Shown here piece after piece: positions 37,511 to 46,276 of a DNA stretch of 64,000 nt (positions are counted from its first letter, which is position 1; the number at the start of each line of letters is the position of its first letter). The notes below the pieces were generated by a model. That model had not been told where the DNA came from and ran no database searches. It saw only the letters and a list, made by a program, of their open reading frames with translations. A program made the translations under genes and the position numbers. This DNA comes from an uncultured Methanomassiliicoccales archaeon (GTDB lineage Archaea > Thermoplasmatota > Thermoplasmata > Methanomassiliicoccales > Methanomethylophilaceae), in contig CASFYI010000033.1 of assembly GCA_949298875.1 (NCBI GenBank), positions 33,908 through 97,907 on the forward strand, given 5' to 3'.

Positions 37511-38356
37511 ATGGCAAAGTACGCGTTTTTCCTCGGATGCATCGCCCCCCTCAGGTACCCCGGTATCGAGAAGTCCACCAGGGAGGTCTGCAAGGCTCTG
37601 GACATCGAGCTCGTCGATCTGGACGATGCGAGCTGCTGCCCCGCTCCCGGAGTCATCAGGGCCTTCAACAAGAAGACCTGGCTCGCCGCCGCCGCAAGGA
37701 ACCTGGCCCTCGCCGAGCAGAAAGGTCTGCCCATCATGACCATCTGCAACGGATGCTACGGAACCCTGTTCGATGCCGCCCACGAGCTCAACGGCAACCC
37801 CGAGGCCCTCAAGGAGGTCAACGAGGTCCTGAAGGAGATCGGAATGGAGTACAAGGGAACCACCGAGGTCCGCCACTTCGCCGAGGTCCTCTACAACGAG
37901 ATCGGCGTCGAGAAGATCAAGGAGAAGGTCACCAAGCCCCTGGAGTACCAGGTCGCCACCTTCTACGGATGCCACTTCCTCAAGCCCAGCGCCATCAAGA
38001 ACCTGGACGACCCCGAGAACCCCCACATCCTGGACGACCTCGTCGAGGCCACCGGTGCCAAGAGCATGCCCAGGCAGCAGAAGATGCTGTGCTGCGGAGC
38101 CGGCGGAGGACTCAAGGCCGCCTTCGGCGACGTCGCCATGAAGTTCACCCAGACCAACCTGGAGAACATGCAGGCCTCCGGCGCCAAGTACATCATCGAC
38201 GTCTGCCCGTTCTGCCACCTGCAGTTCGACGGCAGCCAGAAGGACCTCGGGTTCAACATGCCGGTCCTGCACCTGTCCCAGCTCTACGGGCTGGCCATGG
38301 GCATGTCCGAGCAGGATCTGGGACTCTCCGCGCACATCACGCCGGTCGTCCTCTGA
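37511..38356 (+). CDS. hdrB: Heterodisulfide reductase subunit B
   Basis: Catalytic subunit that reduces CoM-S-S-CoB through noncubane [4Fe-4S] clusters, 281 residues. Two CCG-type cysteine motifs are visible: CCPAPG with CNGCYG (about 43-80) and CCGAGGG with CPFCH (about 196-238). Strong, uniform GC-rich codon use suggests high expression. A terminator hairpin follows. Confidence 0.95.
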   Translation: MAKYAFFLGCIAPLRYPGIEKSTREVCKALDIELVDLDDASCCPAPGVIRAFNKKTWLAAAARNLALAEQKGLPIMTICNGCYGTLFDAAHELNGNPEALKEVNEVLKEIGMEYKGTTEVRHFAEVLYNEIGVEKIKEKVTKPLEYQVATFYGCHFLKPSAIKNLDDPENPHILDDLVEATGAKSMPRQQKMLCCGAGGGLKAAFGDVAMKFTQTNLENMQASGAKYIIDVCPFCHLQFDGSQKDLGFNMPVLHLSQLYGLAMGMSEQDLGLSAHITPVVL

Positions 38357-38371
38357 AAACACGATCCAAAC

Positions 38372-38389
38372 GAGGGGGTCATCCCCCTC
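38372..38389 (+). terminator. Hairpin after hdrB
   Basis: 7-bp stem GAGGGGG/CCCCCTC with a TCAT loop, 15 bases after the stop, then pyrimidine-rich sequence. Confidence 0.55.
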
Positions 38390-38515
38390 AACCCTTCCTT
38401 CTCATCGTTTCCCTATCCCCTTTTCCCGTTCGGACCCCCTTCGATCCCGGCGTTTCATTCTAAGTTATGTTGAGTGAAGTTCAAATACACGCGGTACCAA
38501 TCCAAAAAGGCTAAC

Positions 38516-38545
38516 ACATTCCTTGTAAGGATAGCGAAGGAATGT
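38516..38545 (+). repeat. Inverted repeat in the hdrB-eS1 gap
   Basis: A perfect 9-bp inverted repeat (acattcctt / aaggaatgt) with a 12-base spacer. An AT-rich tcaaatac lies about 30 bases upstream. It may be a small RNA hairpin, or an element controlling eS1; nothing decides between these. The rest of this 290-base gap holds only the hdrB terminator and the eS1 TATA box. Confidence 0.4.
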
Positions 38546-38595
38546 CTGGCACATGCGATTTCCGCCGTCCGGACGCGATTTCGCGTTCCGCATAG

Positions 38596-38605
38596 CCTTT
38601 TATAT
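38596..38605 (+). promoter_or_regulatory. eS1 TATA box
   Basis: ccttttatat about 45 bases upstream of the eS1 ATG, a strong archaeal TATA element; AGGAGTTACC gives the ribosome site. Confidence 0.6.
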
Positions 38606-38647
38606 GACCGATGAATCGTCGCGGACAGTTCAAAGGAGTTACCTACT

Positions 38648-39412
38648 ATGGCAGGAGCATCCGTTGCAGCAAAGAAGGCCAAGGCGGCCGGTGGCGGCCG
38701 TAAGGTCAGGGACAAGTGGAAGGCGAAGGAGTGGTACAAGATCCACGCCCCGCGCATGTTCAACGAGGCCGAGATCGGAGAGACCCCCTCCGCGGACCCC
38801 GAGTACGTCATCGGACGTACCGTCGAGGTCACCGTCCAGGACCTCACCGGCGACTTCTCCAAGATGCACATCAAGCTCAGGTTCAAGGTGTCCTCCGTCG
38901 ACGGACACGACGCCAAGACCGAGTTCATCGGCCACGACCTGACCAGCGACTACGTCAGGAGGCTGACCCGCAGGAAGAAGACCAAGACCGACCACGTCGT
39001 CGACATCGTCACCAAGGACGGCTTCTCCTACAGGATCAAGACCATGGCCATCGCCGACAAGCGCATCCAGTCCTCCCAGGAGGACGCCATGAGGCGCGTC
39101 ATCGGAGAGACCCTCGTCGCCATGGGCCAGGAGCAGACCCTGTCCCAGATGGTCAAGGCCATCGTCTCCGGAGACCTCGCCAAGGACCTGGCCCGCGCCT
39201 GCCGCATCATCATCCCCATCAAGAGGATCGAGATCCGCAAGTCCGAGGTCATGGCCGCCGGCGACTCCGAGCCCGAGTCCATCATGCCCGAGACCGTCGT
39301 CGAGGAGACCTCTGAGGAGGAGGCCGTCGAGGACGCTCCCGCTGAGGAGGCCGCTGAGCCCGAGGCACCCGCCGAGGCCGAGGCCCCCGCTGAGGAGAAG
39401 GCCGAGGAGTGA
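38648..39412 (+). CDS. rps3ae: Ribosomal protein eS1 (S3Ae)
   Basis: Small-subunit protein of 254 residues. The core (about 15-205) matches archaeal eS1 (KWKAKEWYKIHAP near the start, RRKKTKTDHVVDI in the middle). It ends in an acidic Ala/Glu/Pro tail of about 45 residues, a common lineage-specific extension. Transcribed alone from its own TATA box. Confidence 0.94.
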   Translation: MAGASVAAKKAKAAGGGRKVRDKWKAKEWYKIHAPRMFNEAEIGETPSADPEYVIGRTVEVTVQDLTGDFSKMHIKLRFKVSSVDGHDAKTEFIGHDLTSDYVRRLTRRKKTKTDHVVDIVTKDGFSYRIKTMAIADKRIQSSQEDAMRRVIGETLVAMGQEQTLSQMVKAIVSGDLAKDLARACRIIIPIKRIEIRKSEVMAAGDSEPESIMPETVVEETSEEEAVEDAPAEEAAEPEAPAEAEAPAEEKAEE

Positions 39413-39419
39413 TTCTCAA

Positions 39420-39435
39420 GGGGGTCCGGGCCCCC
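39420..39435 (+). terminator. Hairpin after eS1
   Basis: 5-bp G/C stem (GGGGG/CCCCC) with a 6-base loop just after the eS1 stop. Confidence 0.45.
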
Positions 39436-39570
39436 GCTCAAACCCTAAACCCCGCGCCCGGGTCACGGCGCATCTTCCCATCGTTCTCCCGTCCAGCGTG
39501 AGCCACGGATGTCCGCGGACCGTCGGCCGATAGAAAGCAATATAATCTAGGAGCCAATCGGGAGCCTTAA

Positions 39571-39677
39571 GCCGGGGTGGCTCAGTTGGTAGAGCGTCGG
39601 ACTCATAGGGTTCTGGTCACCAGACCTCTGCCAGGGAAATCCGAAGGCCATGGGTTCAAGTCCCATTCCCGGCACCA
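39571..39677 (+). tRNA. tRNA-Met (CAU), elongator, with intron and encoded CCA
   Basis: Acceptor GCCGGGG pairs with the 3' TCCCGGC-type strand, followed by A and a genomic CCA (39675-39677). The anticodon CAU is at 39604-39606. A 31-base intron at about 39608-39638 interrupts the loop at the canonical 37/38 site. TATA-like caatataatc lies about 30 bases upstream. It lacks initiator features; a tRNA-Ile2 (CAU) identity is a less likely alternative. Confidence 0.88.
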
Positions 39678-39851
39678 TTTTCCTCATTCTCGCATGTCTG
39701 GCTATCATTCGGCACCGAATCGATGCCGGATGGGTTCGCATTCCCGGGCCCGCATCCGGATCTCATCGCTCCGGATCCCGTCGCCGAAGCATCTGGCATC
39801 GCGTCCCTTCGATTGGACCATTTAAATAGCTCGCCATGCGTGGCATCGGCC

Positions 39852-41039
39852 ATGAGGCTCATCATCTACACCGGCAAGGGCGGCGTCGGAAAGACGTCGA
39901 CCTCGGCCGCCACCGCTTTCCGCCTCGCAGAGCTGGGTTACAGGACGATCCTGATGAGCACGGATTCGGCCCACTCCCTCGGCGACTCCCTCGACATGAA
40001 GCTGGGGAACTCGATCACGCATGTGAGGGAGAACCTCGACGTCCTCGAGATCGACATCATCTACGAGATGCGCAACAAGTGGAGCGACATCCAGAACTAC
40101 GTCTCGGCGTTCATGCTCTCCCAGGGCATGGGCGAGATATCCGCGGAGGAGATGGCCATCCTGCCCGGCATGGAGATGATCTCCGCGCTGTTCTACGTCA
40201 ACCAGTTCGACGAGCAGGGGACCTACGACGTGGTCGTCATGGACACCGCCCCCACCGGGGAGACGCTGAGGCTGATGAGCTTCCCCGACGTGACCAACTG
40301 GTATCTCGACCGCGGGTTCCCGGTGATCCGCAGGCTCATGAAGATCGCCAAGGCCACCGTCGGCAAGATCATGGACATGCCCCTGCCGTCCGACGAGGTG
40401 ATGGAGAGCATCGAGGACATCAAGGACAACATGTCCCGCGTCAAGGTCATCCTCGAGGACCCGTCCCGCACCACCGTCCGCCTCGTGGTCAATCCGGAGA
40501 AGATGGTCATCCGCGAGACCATGCGCGCCTACACCTACCTGAGCCTCTACAACAAGAACGTCGAAGCGCTGATCGTCAACCGCATCCTGCCCCCGGAGGC
40601 GTCCGAGTCGGAGTTCCTGAGGGAGAGGTTCGCCGAGCAGGAGGAGAACATGGCGCTGATCCACAGCGCGTTCGACCCCATGGTCATCAAGGAGTGCCCC
40701 ATGATGCGCACCGAGCTCCGCGGGGAGGAGAAGCTCAGGGAGATGGCGCGCCTAATCTACGGCGACGGCGATCCCGCCACGGTCTACTCCGAGGCCAGCC
40801 CCATGAGGTTCGTGACCTCCGGGGACCACGACATCGTCGAGATCCGCATGCCCTTCGTGGACTCCAGGGAGGTGGAGCTGTTCAGGATCGACCGCAGCAC
40901 CCTGATGGTCCATGTCGGGAGCCAGAAGATCAACGTCCAGCTGCCCGACGTCATGATAGATTCGGAGATAGACGGGGCAGAGTTCAAGGGCGATAAGCTC
41001 CTTATCAAGTTCAGGAGGGTCTACAATGACCACAGATGA
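39852..41039 (+). CDS. ArsA/Get3-family ATPase
   Basis: A 395-residue SIMIBI ATPase. The deviant Walker A GKGGVGKTS is at residues 8-16, switch I DSAHSLGDSL near 40-50 and switch II DTAPTGETLRL near 132-142. The CxxC of tail-anchor-targeting Get3 is not obvious. A C-terminal beta-rich hsp20-like domain (from about 315) follows. Likely handles tail-anchored proteins or metalloids. First gene of an operon that runs through pyrC. Confidence 0.87.
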   Translation: MRLIIYTGKGGVGKTSTSAATAFRLAELGYRTILMSTDSAHSLGDSLDMKLGNSITHVRENLDVLEIDIIYEMRNKWSDIQNYVSAFMLSQGMGEISAEEMAILPGMEMISALFYVNQFDEQGTYDVVVMDTAPTGETLRLMSFPDVTNWYLDRGFPVIRRLMKIAKATVGKIMDMPLPSDEVMESIEDIKDNMSRVKVILEDPSRTTVRLVVNPEKMVIRETMRAYTYLSLYNKNVEALIVNRILPPEASESEFLRERFAEQEENMALIHSAFDPMVIKECPMMRTELRGEEKLREMARLIYGDGDPATVYSEASPMRFVTSGDHDIVEIRMPFVDSREVELFRIDRSTLMVHVGSQKINVQLPDVMIDSEIDGAEFKGDKLLIKFRRVYNDHR

Positions 41040-41478
41040 AGAGTTCGAGGCGTTCGTCGCAAACAACAGGGACCTCATAGAGAGGATGATCGAGACGCAG
41101 AAGAGCGCCGCCAGGGAGTTCGTCGATGCCGAGAGGGACGTGGCCAGGCAGGCCTACGGTCACGCCAGGGGATTCGCCGACGAGTCCCGCGCCAGGGCCG
41201 AGGACCTCGCCCGCACGGCCTATTCGGCCTTCACCGACCCGGAGGTGCAGAGGCACTTCGTGAACATGGGCCTGGAGTTCTTCATGGGCATGAGCGCCCT
41301 CATGGAGCGCGCCCCCATGCCGGCTCCCGTCAGGGACGGGTTCCGCAGCACCGAGGCCACCATGAAGGACGCCGCATGCAGGGCCCGCGAGTGTCGCAGG
41401 GAGACCCCCAAGAGGGTCGAGATCGTCTCCGACGACCGCAGGGACTCGGACGGCGTCTTCAAGGGTGTCGGTGAGCGA
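41026..41478 (+). CDS. Hypothetical coiled-coil protein coupled to ArsA-like ATPase, CGA-TGA end
   Basis: A 150-residue charged, helical protein (coiled-coil about 20-75; AERDVARQAYGHARGFADE). I do not recognise it. It starts 14 bases inside the ArsA gene, so the two are coupled. The frame ends GVGE-CGA-TGA: CGA at 41476-41478 is directly followed by TGA at 41479-41481. The AMMECR1 start overlaps this junction. Confidence 0.65.
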
Positions 41479-42074
41479 TGATGCTGCAGGGCGAGGAGGC
41501 CGTCAGACTGGCCAGATCGGCCGTGGAGGCCGAGGCCTCGGGCCGTCCGGCACCGGCGATCCCCGGCACCGGAGCCTTCTCGGACTCCGCAGGGGCGTTC
41601 GTCACCCTGGACACGTTCCCCGCCGGAGAGCTCCGCGGATGCATAGGCATCCCCATGCCCGTGATGCCGCTGGGCCAGGCCATCGTCGAGGCGGCCGGAT
41701 CCGCCTGCAACGATCCGAGGTTCCCCCGTCTGTCCCCCGGGGAGCTCGGCGGTGTGACCGTGGAGGTCACCGTCCTGAGCAGGCCGGAGGCTATCCGCGC
41801 GGACACGCCGGAGGGGATCCTCGAGAGCATCGTCATCGGACGCGACGGGCTGATACTCTCGTTCATGGGCCGCAGGGGACTGTTCCTCCCGCAGGTCCCC
41901 GTGGAGCAGGGCTGGGACAAGGAGGAGTACCTCGACCATCTCTGCATGAAGGCGGGTCTCCCGCCGGGCACATGGAGGCGCGAGGGAGCCAGGATAGAGA
42001 CCTTCACGGGCGAGGCCTGGCGCGAGACCACCCCGCGCGGCGACATCGTCCGGAGGGAGGACATTGGACATCGA
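41478..42074 (+). CDS. AMMECR1-domain protein (AmmeMemoRadiSam protein A), ends at CGA
   Basis: A 198-residue AMMECR1-fold protein, normal length for the family. The signature ELRGCIG is at about residues 52-58 and LRPE-type loops follow. It ends in ...TPRGDIVRR then a few residues. There is no standard stop for another 1.4 kb (to 43466). The first CGA in the frame is 42072-42074, giving an 11-base overlap with pyrC. ATG 41481 is an alternative start. Family members are linked to radical-SAM partners; none is adjacent. Confidence 0.82.
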
Positions 42075-43332
42075 GACCGTGGTGTGCGGCAGGGCCCTCG
42101 TCGACGGGGAGCTCAGGTACACCGAGGTCGGGATCTGCGACGGGAGGATAGTATCCGTCGGGAGCATGGTGCGGGGCGGGGACAGGAGGATCGAGCTGGG
42201 GACCAGCGACGTCATGCTGCCCGGGTTCATCGATCCGCACGTGCATCTCCGCGACCCCGGGATGACCGGGAAGGAGGACTTCGGCACCGGGACGCTCGCA
42301 GCCGTCCACGCGGGGGTGACCTGCGTGTACGACATGCCCAACACCGTGCCGCCCGTCACCGACGTTCGCACGTTCAGGGAGAAGAAGGCGGTCGTGGGCA
42401 GGAAGGCAGTCACCGACTACGGCCTGTTCGCGGCGGTCACCGCCGGCGTCAACGCAGGGATGCTGGCCCCCATGGTCGTGGGGTTCAAGCTGTTCATGGG
42501 ATCGACCACGGGGAACATCCTCCTGGACGACGACGAGGAGATGATCCCGGCGGTAAGGGACGTGCTCGCCACCGGCAGGCGCATGAGCGTCCACGCCGAG
42601 GACGACCATCTGATATCGAAGGGCGAGGAGCGGTGCTGCAGGGACCACCTGAGGAACCGCCCCGCCGAGGCGGAGTGGAAGGCCATATCCAGGCTGGCCG
42701 CGAACTTCCGCGGATCCAACATAAACATCTGCCATCTGACCACGCCCGAGGGTCTGGCCATGGCGAGGGACGCCGGCTTCTCCACCGAATGCACCATGCA
42801 CCACATCACGTTCGACGCCGACCGCAACCCCGGCGCCGAGTACAAGGTGAACCCCCCGCTGAGGGACGCCCGCAACAGGGAGACCCTCCGCGCCCGCTTC
42901 ATGGAGGGAGCGTTCGACATGCTCGGTACCGACCACGCGCCCCATGCGGCCGACGAGAAGGACTGTCCGTTCGCCGAGGCGCCGTCCGGCATACCCGGGG
43001 TGGAGACCGCTGTCCCCATGATGATGGAGATGGTCCGCAGGGGCGAACTACCGCTCTCCGAGGCCGTGAGGATGGGATCGTACAACGCCGGCAGGCTGTT
43101 CGACGTCCCCAAGGGCAGGATAGCCGAGGGCTACGACGCGGACCTGGCGGTCTTCGACCTCAGGAGGTCAGCCCCCATAGAGGTGCCCCGTCTGCACAGC
43201 AGGTGCGGGCACTCCCCCTACGGAGGGTTCCCGGCCGTCTTCCCGAGATGCGTCTGCGTCAGGGGAAGCCTTCAAGTACGGGACGGAGAGTTCTGCGGCG
43301 AACCAATCGGAAGGGACGTCCGTGGACTACGA
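42064..43332 (+). CDS. pyrC: Dihydroorotase, ends at CGA
   Basis: Class I dihydroorotase of 422 residues, the usual length. Zinc site DPHVHLRDPG near residues 58-67; a second His region (VHAEDDH) follows; GTDHAPHA near 296. It starts at TTG 42064 behind GGAGGG. No standard stop until 44514; the first CGA is 43330-43332, giving an 11-base overlap with the next gene, the same geometry as at its 5' end. A second CGA lies two codons on. Confidence 0.88.
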
Positions 43333-44434
43333 GGTCGATTACTCAGAGATATCGGGGAGGCTCGTCGAATGCCCCCCTCAGTGCGGCATGTGCTGCCTGT
43401 GCCAGCCGGAGGTCCTTCCGGAGGAGCGCCCGTTCTTCAAGAGGAACCACCCCTCGGCGCTCGTGAGATCCAGGGGCCCGGAGCCCTACACCGCGCTCGC
43501 GCTGAAGAAGGGCCGCGGTTCCTGCACGTTCCTCAACGGCAGGAGATGCTCGGTCTACAAGGACAGGCCGGCCTACTGCCGCCAGTTCCCGTTCCACCTC
43601 TACGCCAGCGACCGTCTGCAGGTCGAGCTCGACCTCTCCTGCAGGGGGGCGTGGACCGGGAACGGGGTGAGCGCCATGGACGAGGCCCGCGCCGTCGTCG
43701 CGCTGGCATCATCGAGGGCGGATGCCGCGATGGCGGAGTCCAAGGCCGTCTATTCGGAGTTCTACGCCAACTGCCGCGAGGCCGGCGTGATGGCGGACCC
43801 ATCCGGTCTGAGGATGTCCGTGTCCGAGAACCTCGCCATGTTCTCCGACCTCTCGTACCTGGGCAGGATCATGGACGCCGCCTCCATCGAGCCGGTCATG
43901 TCCCTCCGCGCCATCCAGCCGGACAGGGAGCCCGACATGGCGTCCCTGCAGGAGGCGGGGATGGAGTCCGCCATGGAGTCCATGGGCTCCGAGGATCCGC
44001 TCAGCGTCCCGGTGTACTGCGACCCGCAGTGGAACTGGAACATGTTCATGGCCGTGGACGGCACCGTCGAGTGGATGGTCATGGACGACGAGGGCGAGCT
44101 CCATCACAAGGCGTTCGCCGACGCCGCCGATGTCCAGCTCAGGGTGCCCGACCAGGAGGGCGCCGCGGTCCTGAGGGACTACATACGCACCCTGAACTCC
44201 AGAGACAGCTTCATGGGGAGCGTCTTCTCCCTGATGGACGAGAACGGCTACGAGGACGACATGTCGAACTCTTACTACGGATGCCTGTCCGTGTCGATCA
44301 TGGACCTGCTCTGGAGGATGTCGCTGCTCGATCACTTCATGGGCACCGGATGCGGCGCCGAGGGCATGAGGGAGGCCATCATCTTCTACGACATGGACCG
44401 TCTGGACGCGCCCACCATCGGCGCGTTCGTCTGA
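43322..44434 (+). CDS. YkgJ-type cysteine-cluster protein
   Basis: A 370-residue protein. An N-terminal CxxCxxCC-like cluster (QCGMCCLC, then CTFLNGRRCSVY and AYCRQFPFHLY) matches the zinc/iron-chelating YkgJ family. The remaining 250 residues are acidic and helical, an extension I do not recognise. GTG 43322 is preceded by GGAAGGGA. Last gene of the ArsA-pyrC operon. Confidence 0.78.
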   Translation: MDYEVDYSEISGRLVECPPQCGMCCLCQPEVLPEERPFFKRNHPSALVRSRGPEPYTALALKKGRGSCTFLNGRRCSVYKDRPAYCRQFPFHLYASDRLQVELDLSCRGAWTGNGVSAMDEARAVVALASSRADAAMAESKAVYSEFYANCREAGVMADPSGLRMSVSENLAMFSDLSYLGRIMDAASIEPVMSLRAIQPDREPDMASLQEAGMESAMESMGSEDPLSVPVYCDPQWNWNMFMAVDGTVEWMVMDDEGELHHKAFADAADVQLRVPDQEGAAVLRDYIRTLNSRDSFMGSVFSLMDENGYEDDMSNSYYGCLSVSIMDLLWRMSLLDHFMGTGCGAEGMREAIIFYDMDRLDAPTIGAFV

Positions 44435-44459
44435 CGCCCGGCAGATACCTTCAAATAAT

Positions 44460-44477
44460 GCCTGCCTATAGGCAGGC
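44460..44477 (+). repeat. 18-bp perfect palindrome upstream of eL37
   Basis: GCCTGCC-TATA-GGCAGGC. It lies about 25 bases after the preceding stop and 70 bases before eL37, next to an AT-rich ttcaaataat. It could terminate the upstream operon or be a leader hairpin or operator for eL37-purF. Confidence 0.5.
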
Positions 44478-44548
44478 CCATCCGCCGTCCAGTATAGCAC
44501 GCGCACGCGTGTGAGAGATGGCGCTCACGATTCACTGGAGTGATGATC

Positions 44549-44719
44549 ATGGGAAAGGGAACACCCGCACAGGGAAAACACAACAAGTACAAGACTCACA
44601 TCCCCTGCCGCAGGTGCGGCAAGCGCGCCTACCACGTCAGGAAGGGCGTCTGCGCCTCCTGCGGGTACGGCAAGACCGCAACCATCAGGTCCTACAACTG
44701 GGCTAAGATCCGCGACTGA
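44549..44719 (+). CDS. rpl37e: Ribosomal protein eL37
   Basis: Zinc-ribbon ribosomal protein of 56 residues. Two CxxC pairs (CRRCG near 20 and CASCG near 35) are in the right place, after [11 protein letters not shown] and before ATIRSYNW. A small gene; larger ORFs in other frames here are shadows. It precedes purF by 13 bases. Confidence 0.94.
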   Translation: MGKGTPAQGKHNKYKTHIPCRRCGKRAYHVRKGVCASCGYGKTATIRSYNWAKIRD

Positions 44720-44732
44720 TCGAGGGATCCTC

Positions 44733-46154
44733 ATGACAGGGCCAAAGCACAGCTGCGGCGTTGTCGGTATCAGCGCCGACTACGATGTCGCTCCGTCGCT
44801 TTACACGGCCCTCATGATCATCCAGCATCGCGGGCAGGAGAGCGCCGGCATCTCCGTTTTCAACGGCGCCTCCATCGACACCCTCAAGGGGAACGGGCTG
44901 GTCAACCTGGCCCTCCCCAAGGCGGATGTTCAGGCCGCGGTCGGCCACGTCGGGGTCGGCCACGTCCGTTATTCCACGACCGGTTCCAAGAGCATAGTGA
45001 ACGCTCAGCCGCTCACGGTCATGACCAACTTCGGCACCGTGGCCGTCGCGCACAACGGCGACATCACCAACTTCGCCGAGCTGAAGGACCGCTACATGAA
45101 GGAGGGCTGGACCTTCCTCACGGACTCCGACAGCGAGCTGGTCACCAAGCTCCTGGGCAAGTACATGACCATGTACAACGACCCGGTCAAGGCGATCAGG
45201 GCAGCGATGGGTGAGCTCGACGGGGCGTACGCCCTCACTATCCTCATCAACGACAGGCTGTTCGCCATCCGCGACCCCTACGGCTTCAGGCCCCTGTGCC
45301 TCGGAAGGCTCGACGGGGGATACATCGCCGTGTCGGAGAGCGCCGCCATCGACGCGCTCCACGGGGAGTTCGTCCGCGACATCGAGCCCGGGGAGATCTG
45401 CGAGATCACCAAGGACACGTTCAAGATCTATCCCGCGGTCGGCCAGCATCCCAAGGCCTACTGCATGTTCGAGTGGGTCTACTTCGCACGTCCCGACTCC
45501 GTCATCGACGGGAGCGAGGTCTACGAGGTGCGCAGGCGCATCGGCGAGATCCTGGCGAGGGAGTGCCCCGCCGACGTGGACCTGGTCATGCCCATCCCCG
45601 ACTCCGGACGCGCCCACGCCATCGGCTACTCCGCCGCCACAGGCATACCCTACGAGGAGGGCTTCATGAAGAACCGCTTCGCCGAGAGGACCTTCATCAT
45701 GCCCGACCAGAAGCAGAGGGAGCAGGCCGTCTCCATGAAGATGAACCCCATCAGGAGCACGGTCAGCGGCAAGCGCATCATGATCATCGACGACAGCATC
45801 GTCAGGGGCACCACCCTGAAGAAGCTCATCCAGATGCTCCGGTCCGCCGGGGCGAAGGAGATCCACGTCAGGATCGGCAGCCCGCCGATCATCGCGCCGT
45901 GCTACTACGGCGTGGACATGAAGACCCGCGACCAGTTCATCGCGACCAAGCACAGCGTCGAGGAGATCAGGCAGATCATCGGCGCGGACAGCCTCGGCTA
46001 CATCAGCATCGAGGGCCTCGTCGAGGCCATCGGGTTCAAGGAGGCCGACCTCTGCCTGGCCTGCGTGAACGGAAAATACCCCACTTCGATCCCCGGAGAG
46101 GTCCACAGGTTCCAGACCAACCTCGCCCAGGACTTCGACAAAACAAACTTATAA
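44733..46154 (+). CDS. purF: Amidophosphoribosyltransferase
   Basis: First committed step of purine synthesis, 473 residues. The N-terminal glutamine amidotransferase begins at C8 (after a short propeptide; CGVVGIS). The PRTase PRPP loop IIDDSIVRGTTL is near 350. C-terminal Cys (CLACVNGKYPTSIPGE) matches [4Fe-4S]-type members. It ends in TAA; the TATA box of tRNA-Ala overlaps its stop. Confidence 0.95.
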   Translation: MTGPKHSCGVVGISADYDVAPSLYTALMIIQHRGQESAGISVFNGASIDTLKGNGLVNLALPKADVQAAVGHVGVGHVRYSTTGSKSIVNAQPLTVMTNFGTVAVAHNGDITNFAELKDRYMKEGWTFLTDSDSELVTKLLGKYMTMYNDPVKAIRAAMGELDGAYALTILINDRLFAIRDPYGFRPLCLGRLDGGYIAVSESAAIDALHGEFVRDIEPGEICEITKDTFKIYPAVGQHPKAYCMFEWVYFARPDSVIDGSEVYEVRRRIGEILARECPADVDLVMPIPDSGRAHAIGYSAATGIPYEEGFMKNRFAERTFIMPDQKQREQAVSMKMNPIRSTVSGKRIMIIDDSIVRGTTLKKLIQMLRSAGAKEIHVRIGSPPIIAPCYYGVDMKTRDQFIATKHSVEEIRQIIGADSLGYISIEGLVEAIGFKEADLCLACVNGKYPTSIPGEVHRFQTNLAQDFDKTNL

Positions 46155-46181
46155 ATACTAGGAAACTATCCACAATTTGCT

Positions 46182-46254
46182 GGGCAGGTAGATCAGTTGG
46201 AAGATCGTTACCTTGGCATGGTAGAGGCCGCGAGTTCGAATCTCGCCCTGTCCA
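46182..46254 (+). tRNA. tRNA-Ala (GGC)
   Basis: 73-base cloverleaf. Acceptor GGGCAGG/CCTGTCC has the diagnostic G3-U70 pair; anticodon loop TTGGCAT gives GGC; discriminator A; CCA not encoded. TATA-like cttataaata is about 30 bases upstream. Confidence 0.93.
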
Positions 46255-46276
46255 CCTTTCTTCTTCCTTTCAATTC

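Noticed and set aside
39571..39677. tRNA-Ile2 (CAU) for this tRNA
   Set aside because: Acceptor and D/T arm sequence fit elongator Met better; cannot be fully excluded.
41478..43466. Frameshift or sequencing error at the AMMECR1 and pyrC ends
   Set aside because: No nearby stop exists in the other frames, and it would need independent errors in eight genes, all leaving CGA at the expected end. Substitution errors of TGA to CGA in all of them are possible but unlikely.
42064..44514. An 816-residue dihydroorotase fusion
   Set aside because: After residue 422 the sequence is the shadow frame of the cysteine-cluster gene, with Arg/Gly-rich nonsense.
44518..44706. A 62-residue ORF over eL37
   Set aside because: Shadow frame; the real gene is the 56-residue eL37 in another frame.
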